In this document: positions 43,970 through 53,391 of the stretch, one piece after another
Layout of the letters: each line of letters starts with the position of its first letter
Position numbering within the stretch: the stretch's first letter is position 1
Made by a program: the position numbers and the translations under genes
Notes under the pieces: generated by a model
Told to the model about the DNA's origin: nothing
The model's input: only the letters and a program-made list of their open reading frames with translations
The model's database searches: none
NCBI RefSeq assembly: GCF_006337105.1
Contig: NZ_CP040871.1
Coordinates: forward strand, 434,001-498,000
Direction: 5' to 3'
DNA from: Thermomonas aquatica
Lineage (GTDB): Bacteria > Pseudomonadota > Gammaproteobacteria > Xanthomonadales > Xanthomonadaceae
DNA length: 64,000 bases

Positions 43970-45790
43970 TCAGCGACCCGATGCACCAAGCAGAAACTCC
44001 ATCTCCGTGTCCTCCTTCACCCGAACACGCTTTTCCATCTCAATCAACTCTGCTCGTATGCGATCCAAGTCGCTAAGCGAGAAGAATGACCCATGATTCG
44101 CAAACGCCTTCCAAACCGGATCGCTCGCCCCGAACGAGCTAAAGGGCGTTGTCGTCTCTGGTTCAGCGTAAATCGATAACTCTTCACGCAGATCTTTCAT
44201 CGCCACCATCGCAGGGAAGTGACTTTCCGAGCAAACCTCTCTCACGAACGAGAAAAGATTCAACAGAGCGCGCGCCTTCTTATTGTCAGCAATCATGAAC
44301 CCGACAGTCGAGTCATCGCTCGGCCTATGCAGGCCCACAAACATCGTAAGCACCAATTCCTTCCACTTTGCATGGGTCAACTTACGCTTGTAAGACTTTC
44401 CGAAAGTCTTGCGAAGGCTTGGAATTAGATAGAACTCCTCTACAACTGCAGGAGACAATTCGTACAAGTACCTCAGCACGTTGTCGACTGCAAACTGACT
44501 AGAGCCTTGTGATCCATAGCGCTCTATGAGCGCTTTCTGAATATTTCTATTGGCACTTTGAATGTACTTTGCCGTGAAATACTCTTGAAAAGATCGATGC
44601 ACGAAAGAGAGATCCAAGCCTTCCTCGACAAGCAAACACACTGCTTGCTTAGCGTCTTCGATGAAGCCGGATTCGGAAATATCGCGTGACGATGCGAGTT
44701 TCTTAGCAATCTTTACGAACTTGGCAGCATCCGTAGACGCAAACCTAAAAACACCTTCGTTAAACGTAATAGTCGAGAATGCGGCAAACAAAGCTGAGAA
44801 CTCGGATATATCTAGATCCGTCTCGCGCTCTCTTCGATACCCTTTGTACGCATCATGTTTCTCAAATAGAGCTATGTACGCGCGCTCATAAAATGAGGAG
44901 AACCTTTTTGGGATATCCGCTGAGTGACCATATGTGAGCAACATGATCGACAGCAGAAGAGGGTTTGAAAGAAATGAATGGTGACTCTCAAATAGACCGC
45001 TTCGAAGGCTGTCAATGAACCTAACTTTGATTCCCTCATCATCATCAAATCGGATCTTCTCGACGAGTTCGCATGCCTCCTCCAACTCAAGCGGCGCCAT
45101 CCTCACACGCGAGAAAAGCTCCCACCCCTCTAACGTCAGGTCAGGCCTTGAAGAAACAACAATCTTGCAATCAGTTGATGTAGAGATTCGGCGTATCTCA
45201 TTTGCCAACTTGCGGCGCCGCGAAAAATTCACCTCATCCAAGCCATCTAAGAGGAGCACAACTTGCCCCTGCTTAATCGCCTTCTTCGCGTAGTCCACTC
45301 CGAGAGGGAAACCGTTGGCGACCATGTGCGCCACTAGAGCATCCTCTAACCCAAGATCGGCGTCATCATTCAGCGTCCGAAGCTCGAACAGGACCGGATA
45401 CGCAATACCTCGCTCGATTGAATCGAGCATCAGGTACCTCATGAAGACCGTTTTCCCGGAACCACCCGTTCCATCCACTATGACTCGCGGGCCAATCTTT
45501 AGCAGCGAGTCGAGATTAGCCTTCTCAAGTCGCCTTGAGCCGCGAGACTGAGTCAGGAGAGAAGTGGGAACGTAAAATTCATCCAAATACTGAGGTTCGT
45601 CGCGAACAAAGAAGGTTCTAGCTTTGCAGTAGTTCTTCAGTACAGCCGTGCAGTACTGAATATGAGCGTTGCGAAACTCAAACTCGACGAAATCGCCAGC
45701 CTTGGTCACTGCTTTCGCAGCAGCGAGCGCGGTGGGAAATAGTTGCATAGCTCTGTCAACAAATGAGACTGCGTCTGCCGCACTCACCAT
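43970..45790 (-). CDS. NACHT-domain STAND NTPase, candidate antiphage defence protein
   Basis: A 606-residue protein. An N-terminal helical region (1-100) of unknown type precedes a NACHT NTPase: Walker A GTGGSGKT (107-114), Walker B LLLDGLDE (179-186), a sensor in VVSSRPD, and the winged-helix region with FLSNPLLLSIMLL and FVHRSFQEYFTAKY. The rest is helical, without clear repeats. Bacterial NACHT proteins of this size are known antiphage NLR-like factors. Base composition is unlike the neighbours (60-base lines at 44521, 44821 and 45121 count 38%, 45% and 48% G+C, against 63% at 29221), pointing to transfer. No partner gene is next to it. Confidence 0.87.
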   Translation of the reverse strand: MVSAADAVSFVDRAMQLFPTALAAAKAVTKAGDFVEFEFRNAHIQYCTAVLKNYCKARTFFVRDEPQYLDEFYVPTSLLTQSRGSRRLEKANLDSLLKIGPRVIVDGTGGSGKTVFMRYLMLDSIERGIAYPVLFELRTLNDDADLGLEDALVAHMVANGFPLGVDYAKKAIKQGQVVLLLDGLDEVNFSRRRKLANEIRRISTSTDCKIVVSSRPDLTLEGWELFSRVRMAPLELEEACELVEKIRFDDDEGIKVRFIDSLRSGLFESHHSFLSNPLLLSIMLLTYGHSADIPKRFSSFYERAYIALFEKHDAYKGYRRERETDLDISEFSALFAAFSTITFNEGVFRFASTDAAKFVKIAKKLASSRDISESGFIEDAKQAVCLLVEEGLDLSFVHRSFQEYFTAKYIQSANRNIQKALIERYGSQGSSQFAVDNVLRYLYELSPAVVEEFYLIPSLRKTFGKSYKRKLTHAKWKELVLTMFVGLHRPSDDSTVGFMIADNKKARALLNLFSFVREVCSESHFPAMVAMKDLREELSIYAEPETTTPFSSFGASDPVWKAFANHGSFFSLSDLDRIRAELIEMEKRVRVKEDTEMEFLLGASGR

Positions 45791-45926
45791 AAATTCCCCG
45801 TCAAGTTCGAAACATCAACACTTCTGCCGCGAATATCGCGCTCGTATTTCGTCAAATTACTCGCCAACACGCACGTAAGGGACTGGGAATCTAAGCCGTC
45901 CACAATCACTTCCAACTGCAGAAACG

Positions 45927-45992
45927 CTCACATATTCCGCCTGCACCCCCGCCCACATCGTACAACGCATGCGAGATCCGCCCAGAGAACTC
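45927..45992 (-). repeat. Diverged second copy of the icmF 3' end
   Basis: This stretch aligns with the last ~65 bases of icmF (46059-46124): CTCACATATTCCG and CCCACATCGTACAACGCATG are identical and the rest is about half identical. On the minus strand it would encode [12 protein letters not shown], like [12 protein letters not shown] in IcmF, with several silent-type changes. It is not a full gene. It looks like a displaced 3' end or a footprint of integration. Confidence 0.75.
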
Positions 45993-46013
45993 AGACGCAG
46001 CGTTCAAAACACA

Positions 46014-46036
46014 GAGGCCGTCAAATAGACGGCCTC
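46014..46036. terminator. Hairpin terminator downstream of icmF
   Basis: Perfect 9-bp stem GAGGCCGTC / GACGGCCTC with a five-base AAATA loop, 24 bases beyond the icmF stop. On the minus strand it is followed by TGTGTTTT; on the plus strand by GAAAAATTC. Confidence 0.7.
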
Positions 46037-46059
46037 GAAAAATTCGCAACGTAAAAACC

Positions 46060-49000
46060 TCACATATTCCGTCGGTACTCCCCACCCACATCGTACAACG
46101 CATGGCTGATCTGCCCCAGCGAATGCGTCTTCACCGCCTCCATCAGCGATTCAAACACATTCCGCCGCTCGCGGGCGGTCGCCTGTAGCGCGCGCAAGCC
46201 CTCGGCCGCAAATCCATTGCGATTCCCCTGATACCCCGCCACGTTCGCAATCTGCTGCCCCTTCTCCCCTTCCGTCGAACGGATCAGCTCGATCTCGGTG
46301 ACGATGTCGCCGCCGTGCTCCTTCGGCAGGAAGGTGTTGACGCCGACCAGCGGCAGGCTGCCGTCGTGCTTCTTGTGCTCGTAGTACAGGCTTTCTTCCT
46401 GGATCTTGCCGCGCTGGTACATGGTGTCCATCGCGCCGAGCACGCCGCCGCGCTCGCTGATCGCCTCGAACTCCTTGTACACCGCCTCTTCCACGATGTC
46501 GGTCAGCTTGTCGACGATGAAGCTGCCCTGCCACGGGTTCTCGCAGAAGTTCAGCCCCAGCTCCTTGTTGATGATCATCTGGATGGCCACCGCGCGGCGC
46601 ACCGATTCCTCGGTGGGGGTGGTGATGGCCTCGTCGTAGGCGTTGGTGTGCAGGCTGTTGCAGTTGTCGAACAGCGCGTACAGGGCCTGCAGCGTGGTGC
46701 GGATGTCGTTGAACTGGATTTCCTGCGCGTGCAGTGAACGCCCGCTGGTCTGGATGTGGTACTTCATCATCTGGCTGCGCGGGTCGGCGCCGTAGCGCTC
46801 GCGCATGGCGCGGGCCCAGATGCGGCGGGCGACGCGGCCGATCACGGTGTATTCCGGGTCCATGCCGTTGCTGAAGAAGAACGACAGGTTGGGGGCGAAG
46901 TCGTCGATCTTCATCCCGCGCGCCAGGTAGTACTCGACGATGGTGAAGCCGTTGCTCAGGGTGAAGGCGAGCTGGCTGATCGGGTTGGCCCCGGCCTCGG
47001 CGATGTGGTAGCCGGAGATGCTGACCGAGTAGAAGTTGCGGACGGCGTTGTCCACGAAGTACTGCTGGATGTCGCCCATCATGCGCAGGGCGAATTCGGT
47101 GCTGAAGATGCAGGTGTTCTGCGCCTGGTCTTCCTTGAGGATGTCCGCCTGCACGGTGCCGCGCACGGTGCGCAGGGTCTCGGCCTTGATGCGGGCGTAG
47201 GTCTCGGCATCGACCACCTGGTCGCCGGTCACGCCGAGCAGGCCGAGGCCGAGGCCGTCGTTGCCGTCCGGCAGCATGCCGCTGTATTCGGGGCGGGTGC
47301 GCCCTTCGTACAGCTTTTCGATCTTGGCGTGGGCGACGTTCCAGCGGTCGGTGTCGGCGCGCAGGTATTTCTCCACCTGCTGGTCGATGGCGGTGTTCAT
47401 GAACATCGCCAGGATGATCGGCGCGGGGCCGTTGATGGTCATCGACACGCTGGTGGTGGGCGCGCACAGGTCGAAGCCGGAGTACAGCTTCTTCATGTCG
47501 TCCAGCGTGGGGATGTTGACGCCGGAGTTGCCGATCTTGCCGTAGATGTCCGGACGCAGCGCCGGGTCTTCGCCGTACAGGGTCACGCTGTCGAAGGCGG
47601 TGGACAGGCGCGCGGCGGGCTGGCCGACGCTGAGGTAATGGAAGCGGCGGTTGGTGCGCTCCGGCGTGCCCTCGCCGGCGAACATGCGGATCGGGTCCTC
47701 GCCGGTGCGGCGGTACGGGTACACGCCGCCGGTGTACGGGTAGGCGCCGGGCAGGTTTTCCTTCTGCAGGAACACCAGCAGTTCGCCCCACGACTTGTAG
47801 GTGGGCGCGGCGATCTTCGGGATCTGCTGGTGGCTGAGCGATTCGCGGTAGTTCTCGACGCGGATGGTCTTGTCGCGTACCTGGTATTCGTTGACCGGCT
47901 CGGTGATCGACTTCAGGCGTGCGGGCCAGTCGCGCAGCAGCTTCAGCGCTTCGGAATCCAGCGACTGGATGGCATCGTTGTAGCGCTGGCGCAGGGTCTT
48001 GAGGCTACGGTCGTCGCCTTCCAGCAATGCGGCTTCGTCGTACAGCGCGAGTTGCTTCGGCAGCTTGGCATCGCCCAGTTCATGCAGCGCCTGCCACAGC
48101 GATTGCGCGCGGTCGGCGACTTCGGCCTGCGATTCGATGCGGGCGTTGATGCCGCGGCCCTGCTCGGCGATCTCGGCGAGGTAGCGCACGCGCGAACCGG
48201 GGATCAGCACGGTGGCGCGCGGTTCCTTGAGCGAGGTGTCGATGTTGGGGACAAGGAAACCGGGGTGGAAACCGGGGTCAGAGTCGACTTTCCCCGTTTG
48301 ATCATCGCTGCTGGCACCATCGCCACCGGAAAGTCGACTCTGACCCCGGTTTCCGAGCTTCTCGCGCAGCAGGCGGCACAGGTTGGCGAACATCCAGCTG
48401 ATGCCGGGGTCGTTGAACTGGCTGGCGATGGTCGGATAGACCGGCACGTCCTCGTCCTTGGTGGCGAAGGCGACGCGGTTGCGCTTCCACTGCTTGCGCA
48501 CGTCGCGCAGCGCGTCCTCGGCGCCACGCTTGTCGAACTTGTTGAGCACGACCAGTTCGGCATAGTCCAGCATGTCGATCTTCTCGAGCTGGCTGGGCGC
48601 GCCGAAGTCGCTGGTCATCACGTACATCGGGAAATCGACCAGGTCGACGATCTCCGAATCCGACTGGCCGATGCCGGCGGTCTCGACGATGACCAGGTCG
48701 TAGCCCAGCGACTTCAGGAAGCTGATGCAGTCCTTCAGGACGACATTCGTGGCCATGTGCTGGCGACGGGTCGCCATCGAGCGCATGAACACGCGCTTGG
48801 AGCGCAGCGAGTTCATGCGGATGCGGTCGCCGAGCAGCGCGCCGCCGGTGCGGCGACGGGTCGGGTCGACCGAGATCACCGCGATGTGCATGTCCGGGAA
48901 GTTGGACAGGAAGCGGTTGAGCAGCTCGTCGGTGACCGAGGACTTGCCGGCGCCGCCGGTGCCGGTGATGCCGACCACCGGGGTCTTGCCGCCGGCCAGC

Positions 49001-49626
49001 TGCCATTCCTTGCGCAGGTGGGCGAGCGTGGCTTCGTCCAGTGCTTGTTCCTCGATGGCCGAGAGCATGCGGCCGATCTCGATCTCAAAACCGGGGTCAG
49101 AGTCGACTTTCCCCACGCGCAATTCGGTCGTGGCATTCGAACCGGAAAGTCGACTCTGACCCCGGTTTTGGCGCGCGGCTTCGGCGCGACGCACCACGTC
49201 CTCGATCATCGCCACCAGGCCCATGTGCATGCCGTCGTTGGGGTGGTAGATGCGTTCGACGCCGTAGGCTTCCAGCTCGCGGATTTCCTCGGGGGTGATC
49301 GTGCCGCCGCCGCCGGCGAACACGCGGATGTGGCCGGCGTCGCGCTCCTTCAGCATGTCGACCATGTACTTCAGGTATTCGACGTGGCCGCCCTGGTAGC
49401 TGGACAGCGCGATGCCGTCGGCGTCCTCCTGCAGCGCGGCGCGGACCACGTCCTCGACGCTGCGGTTGTGGCCCAGATGCACCACTTCCGCGCCCTGCGC
49501 CTGGATCAGCCGGCGCATGATGTTGATGGCGGCGTCGTGGCCGTCGAACAGGCTGGCGGCGGTGACGAAGCGCAGCGGGGTGGACTCGGGCTGCTGCTGC
49601 GGGAGGGTTTCGGCGGGGGTGCTCAT
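46060..49626 (-). CDS. icmF: Fused isobutyryl-CoA mutase IcmF, with two in-frame REP-derived insertions
   Basis: A 1188-residue adenosylcobalamin-dependent fusion: B12-binding domain (about 18-145; His30 in DGHDAA), G-protein chaperone (about 185-420; P-loop GTGGAGKS 222-229, NKFD 362-365) and the mutase TIM-barrel plus C-terminus (about 465-1188). It interconverts isobutyryl-CoA and n-butyryl-CoA and may also act on isovaleryl-CoA/pivalyl-CoA. Residues 153-180 and 426-457 are encoded by REP inverted-repeat pairs and sit in the two interdomain linkers: NRGQSRLSG ... GKVDSDPGF in both. ATG 49626 is chosen; another in-frame ATG lies three codons upstream. The ends match other IcmF proteins ([17 protein letters not shown]). 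Confidence 0.93.
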   Translation of the reverse strand: MSTPAETLPQQQPESTPLRFVTAASLFDGHDAAINIMRRLIQAQGAEVVHLGHNRSVEDVVRAALQEDADGIALSSYQGGHVEYLKYMVDMLKERDAGHIRVFAGGGGTITPEEIRELEAYGVERIYHPNDGMHMGLVAMIEDVVRRAEAARQNRGQSRLSGSNATTELRVGKVDSDPGFEIEIGRMLSAIEEQALDEATLAHLRKEWQLAGGKTPVVGITGTGGAGKSSVTDELLNRFLSNFPDMHIAVISVDPTRRRTGGALLGDRIRMNSLRSKRVFMRSMATRRQHMATNVVLKDCISFLKSLGYDLVIVETAGIGQSDSEIVDLVDFPMYVMTSDFGAPSQLEKIDMLDYAELVVLNKFDKRGAEDALRDVRKQWKRNRVAFATKDEDVPVYPTIASQFNDPGISWMFANLCRLLREKLGNRGQSRLSGGDGASSDDQTGKVDSDPGFHPGFLVPNIDTSLKEPRATVLIPGSRVRYLAEIAEQGRGINARIESQAEVADRAQSLWQALHELGDAKLPKQLALYDEAALLEGDDRSLKTLRQRYNDAIQSLDSEALKLLRDWPARLKSITEPVNEYQVRDKTIRVENYRESLSHQQIPKIAAPTYKSWGELLVFLQKENLPGAYPYTGGVYPYRRTGEDPIRMFAGEGTPERTNRRFHYLSVGQPAARLSTAFDSVTLYGEDPALRPDIYGKIGNSGVNIPTLDDMKKLYSGFDLCAPTTSVSMTINGPAPIILAMFMNTAIDQQVEKYLRADTDRWNVAHAKIEKLYEGRTRPEYSGMLPDGNDGLGLGLLGVTGDQVVDAETYARIKAETLRTVRGTVQADILKEDQAQNTCIFSTEFALRMMGDIQQYFVDNAVRNFYSVSISGYHIAEAGANPISQLAFTLSNGFTIVEYYLARGMKIDDFAPNLSFFFSNGMDPEYTVIGRVARRIWARAMRERYGADPRSQMMKYHIQTSGRSLHAQEIQFNDIRTTLQALYALFDNCNSLHTNAYDEAITTPTEESVRRAVAIQMIINKELGLNFCENPWQGSFIVDKLTDIVEEAVYKEFEAISERGGVLGAMDTMYQRGKIQEESLYYEHKKHDGSLPLVGVNTFLPKEHGGDIVTEIELIRSTEGEKGQQIANVAGYQGNRNGFAAEGLRALQATARERRNVFESLMEAVKTHSLGQISHALYDVGGEYRRNM
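48255..48354. repeat. REP inverted-repeat pair inside icmF (linker 2)
   Basis: Arms of 27 bp (48267-48293 and 48328-48354) are perfect inverted repeats with core GGGGTCAGAGTCGACTTT, separated by 34 bases. GGAAACCGGGGT is also duplicated in tandem at 48255-48266. It encodes residues about 425-458 of IcmF without breaking the frame. Confidence 0.93.
49087..49169. repeat. REP inverted-repeat pair inside icmF (linker 1)
   Basis: Perfect 26-bp arms (49087-49112 and 49144-49169) with the same core as the RAYT-flanking repeats, separated by 31 bases. It encodes residues 153-180 of IcmF, between the B12-binding and G-protein domains, in the same phase as the second copy. Confidence 0.93.
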
Positions 49627-49715
49627 GGGGCGCATCCACAACATTTCTGGTGACCTGCGATTGTACCGCGCGGGTTAGCATCGCCCGGACGCCACCGTAT
49701 TCGCCGCAGCCGACG

Positions 49716-51278
49716 ATGAGCCGGACCAGGACCTACCTGCTGTATGCCGCCCTCGCCCTGCTGGCGATCCTGCTGGCCGGCGCGCTGTTCGCCGACCGGT
49801 TGGCGCCGAGGGGCAGCGGCCCGCATGCGTACACCCTGCCCTTGCAGGCCGACGCCACCGAATGGGACCGCGTGCTGACGCCCATGCTGGCGGAACACCC
49901 GCGGCAGACCGGCGCCATCCTGCTCAACGACGGCTTGGAAGCGTTCGCCGCGCGCGCCCTGTCCGCGCGCGGCGCCGGCCGCAGCCTGGACCTGCAGTAC
50001 TACATGTGGCACGACGACCTCACCGGCCGCCTGCTGGCGCTGGAAGCCTGGCGCGCAGCGCAGCGCGGCGTGCGCGTGCGCATGCTGCTGGACGACATGA
50101 ACGCGCACGGGCTGGACCAGCAGATGCTGGCGCTGGACGCGCACCCGAACATCGAGATCCGCCTGTACAACCCGTTCCGCAACCGCAGCGGCGTGCGTCG
50201 CGTGCTGGAGACCCTGGTCCGCGCGCTGCGGGTCAACCACCGCATGCACAACAAGGCATGGATCGTCGACGGCCGCGCGGCGGTGGTGGGCGGCCGCAAC
50301 ATCGGCGAGGAATATTTCGATGCCGCGTCCGATACCAATTTCCGCGACCTCGACGTGCTGCTGATGGGGCCGGCGGTAGCCGACGCCAGCCAGGTGTTCG
50401 ACCGCTACTGGAACAGCGAGGCGGTGGTGCCGATCGGCGAACTGGGCAAGCAGGACGCGGCGCAACTGCAGGCGATGGTGCGCCACATCGAGGCGGGCAC
50501 CGGCAGCGCGGAGGCGCAAACCTACCTGCGCCGAGTCGAAGCCACGCCGGGCGTGCAGGCGTTCGTGACCCAGCAGCTGCACCCGTTTTGGGTCAGCGAC
50601 ATCCGGGTGGTGTCGGATCCGCCGCTGAAATGGCGCGAGGACGACCAGCAGCATTGGCTGGTGCGTACGCTGGCGCCGGTGGTGGAAGGCGCCAGGTCGC
50701 GCGCCGCGCTGATCTCGCCCTACTTCGTGCCCGGCACCGACGGCACCGGCATGCTGACCTCGCTGGCGCGCCGGCAGGTGCAGGTCGGCGTGGTCACCAA
50801 TTCGCTGGCGGCCAACGACGTGCCGGCGGTGCACAGCGGCTATGCGCGCTATCGCGAGGCGCTGCTGGCCGGCGGCGTGCAATTGCACGAGCTGCGCGCG
50901 CAGGGCCACGGCCAGGCCGCGACCTCCGGCCTGTTCGGCAGCAGCGGCGCCAGCCTGCATACCAAGGCCTTCGTGGTCGACGGGCGACGCGGCTTCATCG
51001 GCTCGTTCAACCTGGACCCGCGTTCCGTGGCGCTGAATACCGAGATGGGCGTGCTGTTCGACCACCCCGGCATGGGCGCCGCGCTGCAGGCGGAATACGA
51101 CCGCCTGGCCGGCCCCGCCTTCAGCTATGCCGTCTACACCGATGGCGAGGGCCGCCTGCGCTGGCGCGACGACGGCACCACCCCGCCGACCGTGCACGAG
51201 GTCGAACCGGACGCCGGGCTCTGGCGGCGGATCAGCGCACGCGTGCTGCGCTGGCTGCCGATCGAATCGCAGCTTTAG
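49716..51278 (+). CDS. Phospholipase D-family protein
   Basis: A 520-residue protein with an N-terminal membrane helix/signal (YLLYAALALLAILLAGALFA) and two HKD motifs: HNKAWIVDGRAAVVGGRN (His178, Lys180, Asp185) and HTKAFVVDGRRGFIGSFN (His415, Lys417, Asp422). This is the layout of bacterial cardiolipin-synthase-like/PLD proteins, though without the second N-terminal helix of ClsA. It may transfer phosphatidyl groups or cleave phosphodiesters at the membrane or in the periplasm. It diverges from icmF. Confidence 0.9.
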   Translation: MSRTRTYLLYAALALLAILLAGALFADRLAPRGSGPHAYTLPLQADATEWDRVLTPMLAEHPRQTGAILLNDGLEAFAARALSARGAGRSLDLQYYMWHDDLTGRLLALEAWRAAQRGVRVRMLLDDMNAHGLDQQMLALDAHPNIEIRLYNPFRNRSGVRRVLETLVRALRVNHRMHNKAWIVDGRAAVVGGRNIGEEYFDAASDTNFRDLDVLLMGPAVADASQVFDRYWNSEAVVPIGELGKQDAAQLQAMVRHIEAGTGSAEAQTYLRRVEATPGVQAFVTQQLHPFWVSDIRVVSDPPLKWREDDQQHWLVRTLAPVVEGARSRAALISPYFVPGTDGTGMLTSLARRQVQVGVVTNSLAANDVPAVHSGYARYREALLAGGVQLHELRAQGHGQAATSGLFGSSGASLHTKAFVVDGRRGFIGSFNLDPRSVALNTEMGVLFDHPGMGAALQAEYDRLAGPAFSYAVYTDGEGRLRWRDDGTTPPTVHEVEPDAGLWRRISARVLRWLPIESQL

Positions 51279-51285
51279 GCGCGCG

Positions 51286-53271
51286 CTACTTCACCTCGTC
51301 GAACACGTACTCGTGCTGGCCGTCGCGCACCACCAATGCGCGCTTGCCGTCCTTGTCGGCGCGGATCAGCATGAAGCCCGCCGCGACCGGATCGATGGTG
51401 ACGAAGGCCAGGCTGCCGTCGGGCTGCGGCTGGGTGACGATCTCCGACGAGAACGCACCGACATCGATCCGCGCCTTGCCGCCCTGGCGGCTGACCACGA
51501 TGTCGCCGAGGGCATCGTTGTGGTAGCGCGGCGCCAGGCCGGCCAGCGCGGCGGCATCGCCCGGGATCTGCAGCAGCTTGCGGAAGGCGTCGAAGCCCTC
51601 GCGGTTGGCTTTCGCGTTGGCGTCGGCGGTGGCCTGCGCCTGCGCTTCGCCATCGAACATCAGCTCCATCAGCCGGCGCTTGAACGGGCCGCGCAAGTAC
51701 ACGCCCTCGTCGGCATTGGTCAGGATCACCGCGCCGACCTTCTGCGCCGGCCACCACATCATGTTGGAGTGGAAGCCGCCCATGTCGCCGCCGTGATCGA
51801 CCACGGTGACGCCATCGCTCTTGTCGACCATCAGCGCCATCGCGTAGTCGCGGTCGACGCCCAGCGCGATCTGCGGTTCGCGCCGCTGCAGCAGCGCGGC
51901 CTCGCCGATATAGCGCTTGCCGTCGGGCAACACGCCGCGGTCGATCTCCATCTGCACGTACTTCAGCAGGTCGTTGACCGTGCTCCAGGCCGCGCCGGCG
52001 GGGCGCGAGGCGATGATGGTGTCGTTCAGGCCCATGTCCATGACCTGCACCTTGTGGTCGATGTCGTAGCCGTGCGGGCGGGCGAAATCGCCGGTTTGCG
52101 CCTTGGCGTAGTCGAAGGTGGTGTGGTGCATGCCCAGCGGGTCGAACACCAGCGCCTGCATCGCCTTGTCGTAGCCGGCGCCGAGCTCGCTGCCCGGGTA
52201 CGCGACCTGCCCGCCGATGTAGCCGGCGGCCGCGGCCATCGGGTTGGAGTACTGGAACAGCTCGCCGAAGCCGCTGGTCGGCTGCATGGTGCCCAGCGTG
52301 GTCATCACCGATTCGGGCGTCTGCTTCTCGCCCTCGAACAGCCATTCCATGTCCTGCCGCGGCAGGCCGGTGCAGGCGCAGATCAGGTGGTGGATGCGCA
52401 CCTTGTCGGTGGTGGCGGCATCGCCCAGCTTGAACGCGGGATAGACGTCCTCGGCGCGCGCGTTCCAGTCCAGCTTGCCGGCATCGACCAGCTTGGCCAG
52501 CATCAGGGTGGTCAGCGCCTTGGTGTTGGAGGCGATCATGAAGCGGGTATCGCCATCCACCGGCGCCGGCTTGCCGAGCTCGCGCACGCCGAAGCCGCGC
52601 GACATCACCACCTTGCCGTCCTCGACGATGCCGATGGCCACGCCGGGCACGTCGTATTGCTTGCGCATCGCTTCGACGAAGTCGGTGATGGTCTTGAGCC
52701 GCGCCGCGTCCAGCTTGTGCGCGGTGCGGCCGGCGAAGGTCTCGCGGGTGTAGCCGGCGGGCTGGAAGCGCTGGGCGATCTTGCCGTACTGGGAGGCGCG
52801 CTTCTCGGCGGTGGCCTGGCCCACGTCGGCCACCACCACGGTCCACGCCTTGCCCTTGCGGAAGGCGCTGGCATTGATCACGCGCTTGGCATTGGCGGGG
52901 ATGTCGTAGTCGTAGAAGCGGCGCTGGTCCCAGCCGTCGCGCGGGGCGGCGTCGGTGGCCAGCAGGAACTTGGGCGACAGGCCGAGCACCTGCCACGCTT
53001 CGGCGACGGCAGCATCGACGTCGGTCGCGGCCACGTCGACGATGGCCGAACGCGAGCCGTCCGCTTCCGGCGGCATGATCAGCACCGCATTGCCCTGCAC
53101 GCGGCTGGTCCAGCCCGCGGGCAGCAGGAAGGTGGCGCGGCCGCCGGGCGTGGTCAGGCTGGTCTCGGTGGCGGCGGGTGCGGCCTGCGGTTCCGCGGCG
53201 AACGCCACCGGCGCGGCCAGCGCGAGCGACAGGGCGATGGCCAGCGCGGCCAGGTTGAGCGAACGATGCAT
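51286..53271 (-). CDS. Secreted serine hydrolase (beta-lactamase family), large form
   Basis: A 661-residue protein with a signal peptide (about 1-25). An N-terminal region of about 170 residues (TSLTTPGGRATFLLPAGW, then AFRKGKAWTVVVADVG) precedes the beta-lactamase-fold catalytic domain with SNTK (in FMIASNTKAL), QYSNPMAAAAG (YxN) and HGGDMGG (third motif). A C-terminal beta-rich domain of about 100 residues follows. The substrate is unknown. Its stop is 8 bases from that of the convergent PLD-like gene. Confidence 0.87.
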   Translation of the reverse strand: MHRSLNLAALAIALSLALAAPVAFAAEPQAAPAATETSLTTPGGRATFLLPAGWTSRVQGNAVLIMPPEADGSRSAIVDVAATDVDAAVAEAWQVLGLSPKFLLATDAAPRDGWDQRRFYDYDIPANAKRVINASAFRKGKAWTVVVADVGQATAEKRASQYGKIAQRFQPAGYTRETFAGRTAHKLDAARLKTITDFVEAMRKQYDVPGVAIGIVEDGKVVMSRGFGVRELGKPAPVDGDTRFMIASNTKALTTLMLAKLVDAGKLDWNARAEDVYPAFKLGDAATTDKVRIHHLICACTGLPRQDMEWLFEGEKQTPESVMTTLGTMQPTSGFGELFQYSNPMAAAAGYIGGQVAYPGSELGAGYDKAMQALVFDPLGMHHTTFDYAKAQTGDFARPHGYDIDHKVQVMDMGLNDTIIASRPAGAAWSTVNDLLKYVQMEIDRGVLPDGKRYIGEAALLQRREPQIALGVDRDYAMALMVDKSDGVTVVDHGGDMGGFHSNMMWWPAQKVGAVILTNADEGVYLRGPFKRRLMELMFDGEAQAQATADANAKANREGFDAFRKLLQIPGDAAALAGLAPRYHNDALGDIVVSRQGGKARIDVGAFSSEIVTQPQPDGSLAFVTIDPVAAGFMLIRADKDGKRALVVRDGQHEYVFDEVK

Positions 53272-53391
53272 GCGGGGACTCCGGGCGATTGCGTGGATGC
53301 GGGGCGTACCAATTCGATAACGCGATACCGCCGCCAACGAGGTCAGCGCCGGCACGTGGCAAGCTGTCGCCAGTCCCCATCGGTACCGACC

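Noticed and set aside
46756..49653. Very long open frame antisense to icmF (965 codons)
   Set aside because: A G+C-rich shadow frame; the minus-strand frame encodes a full, well-matched IcmF.
49627..49715. Search for a cobalamin riboswitch before B12-dependent icmF
   Set aside because: Only 89 bases separate icmF from the divergent gene, too short for the riboswitch, and no B12 box was seen.
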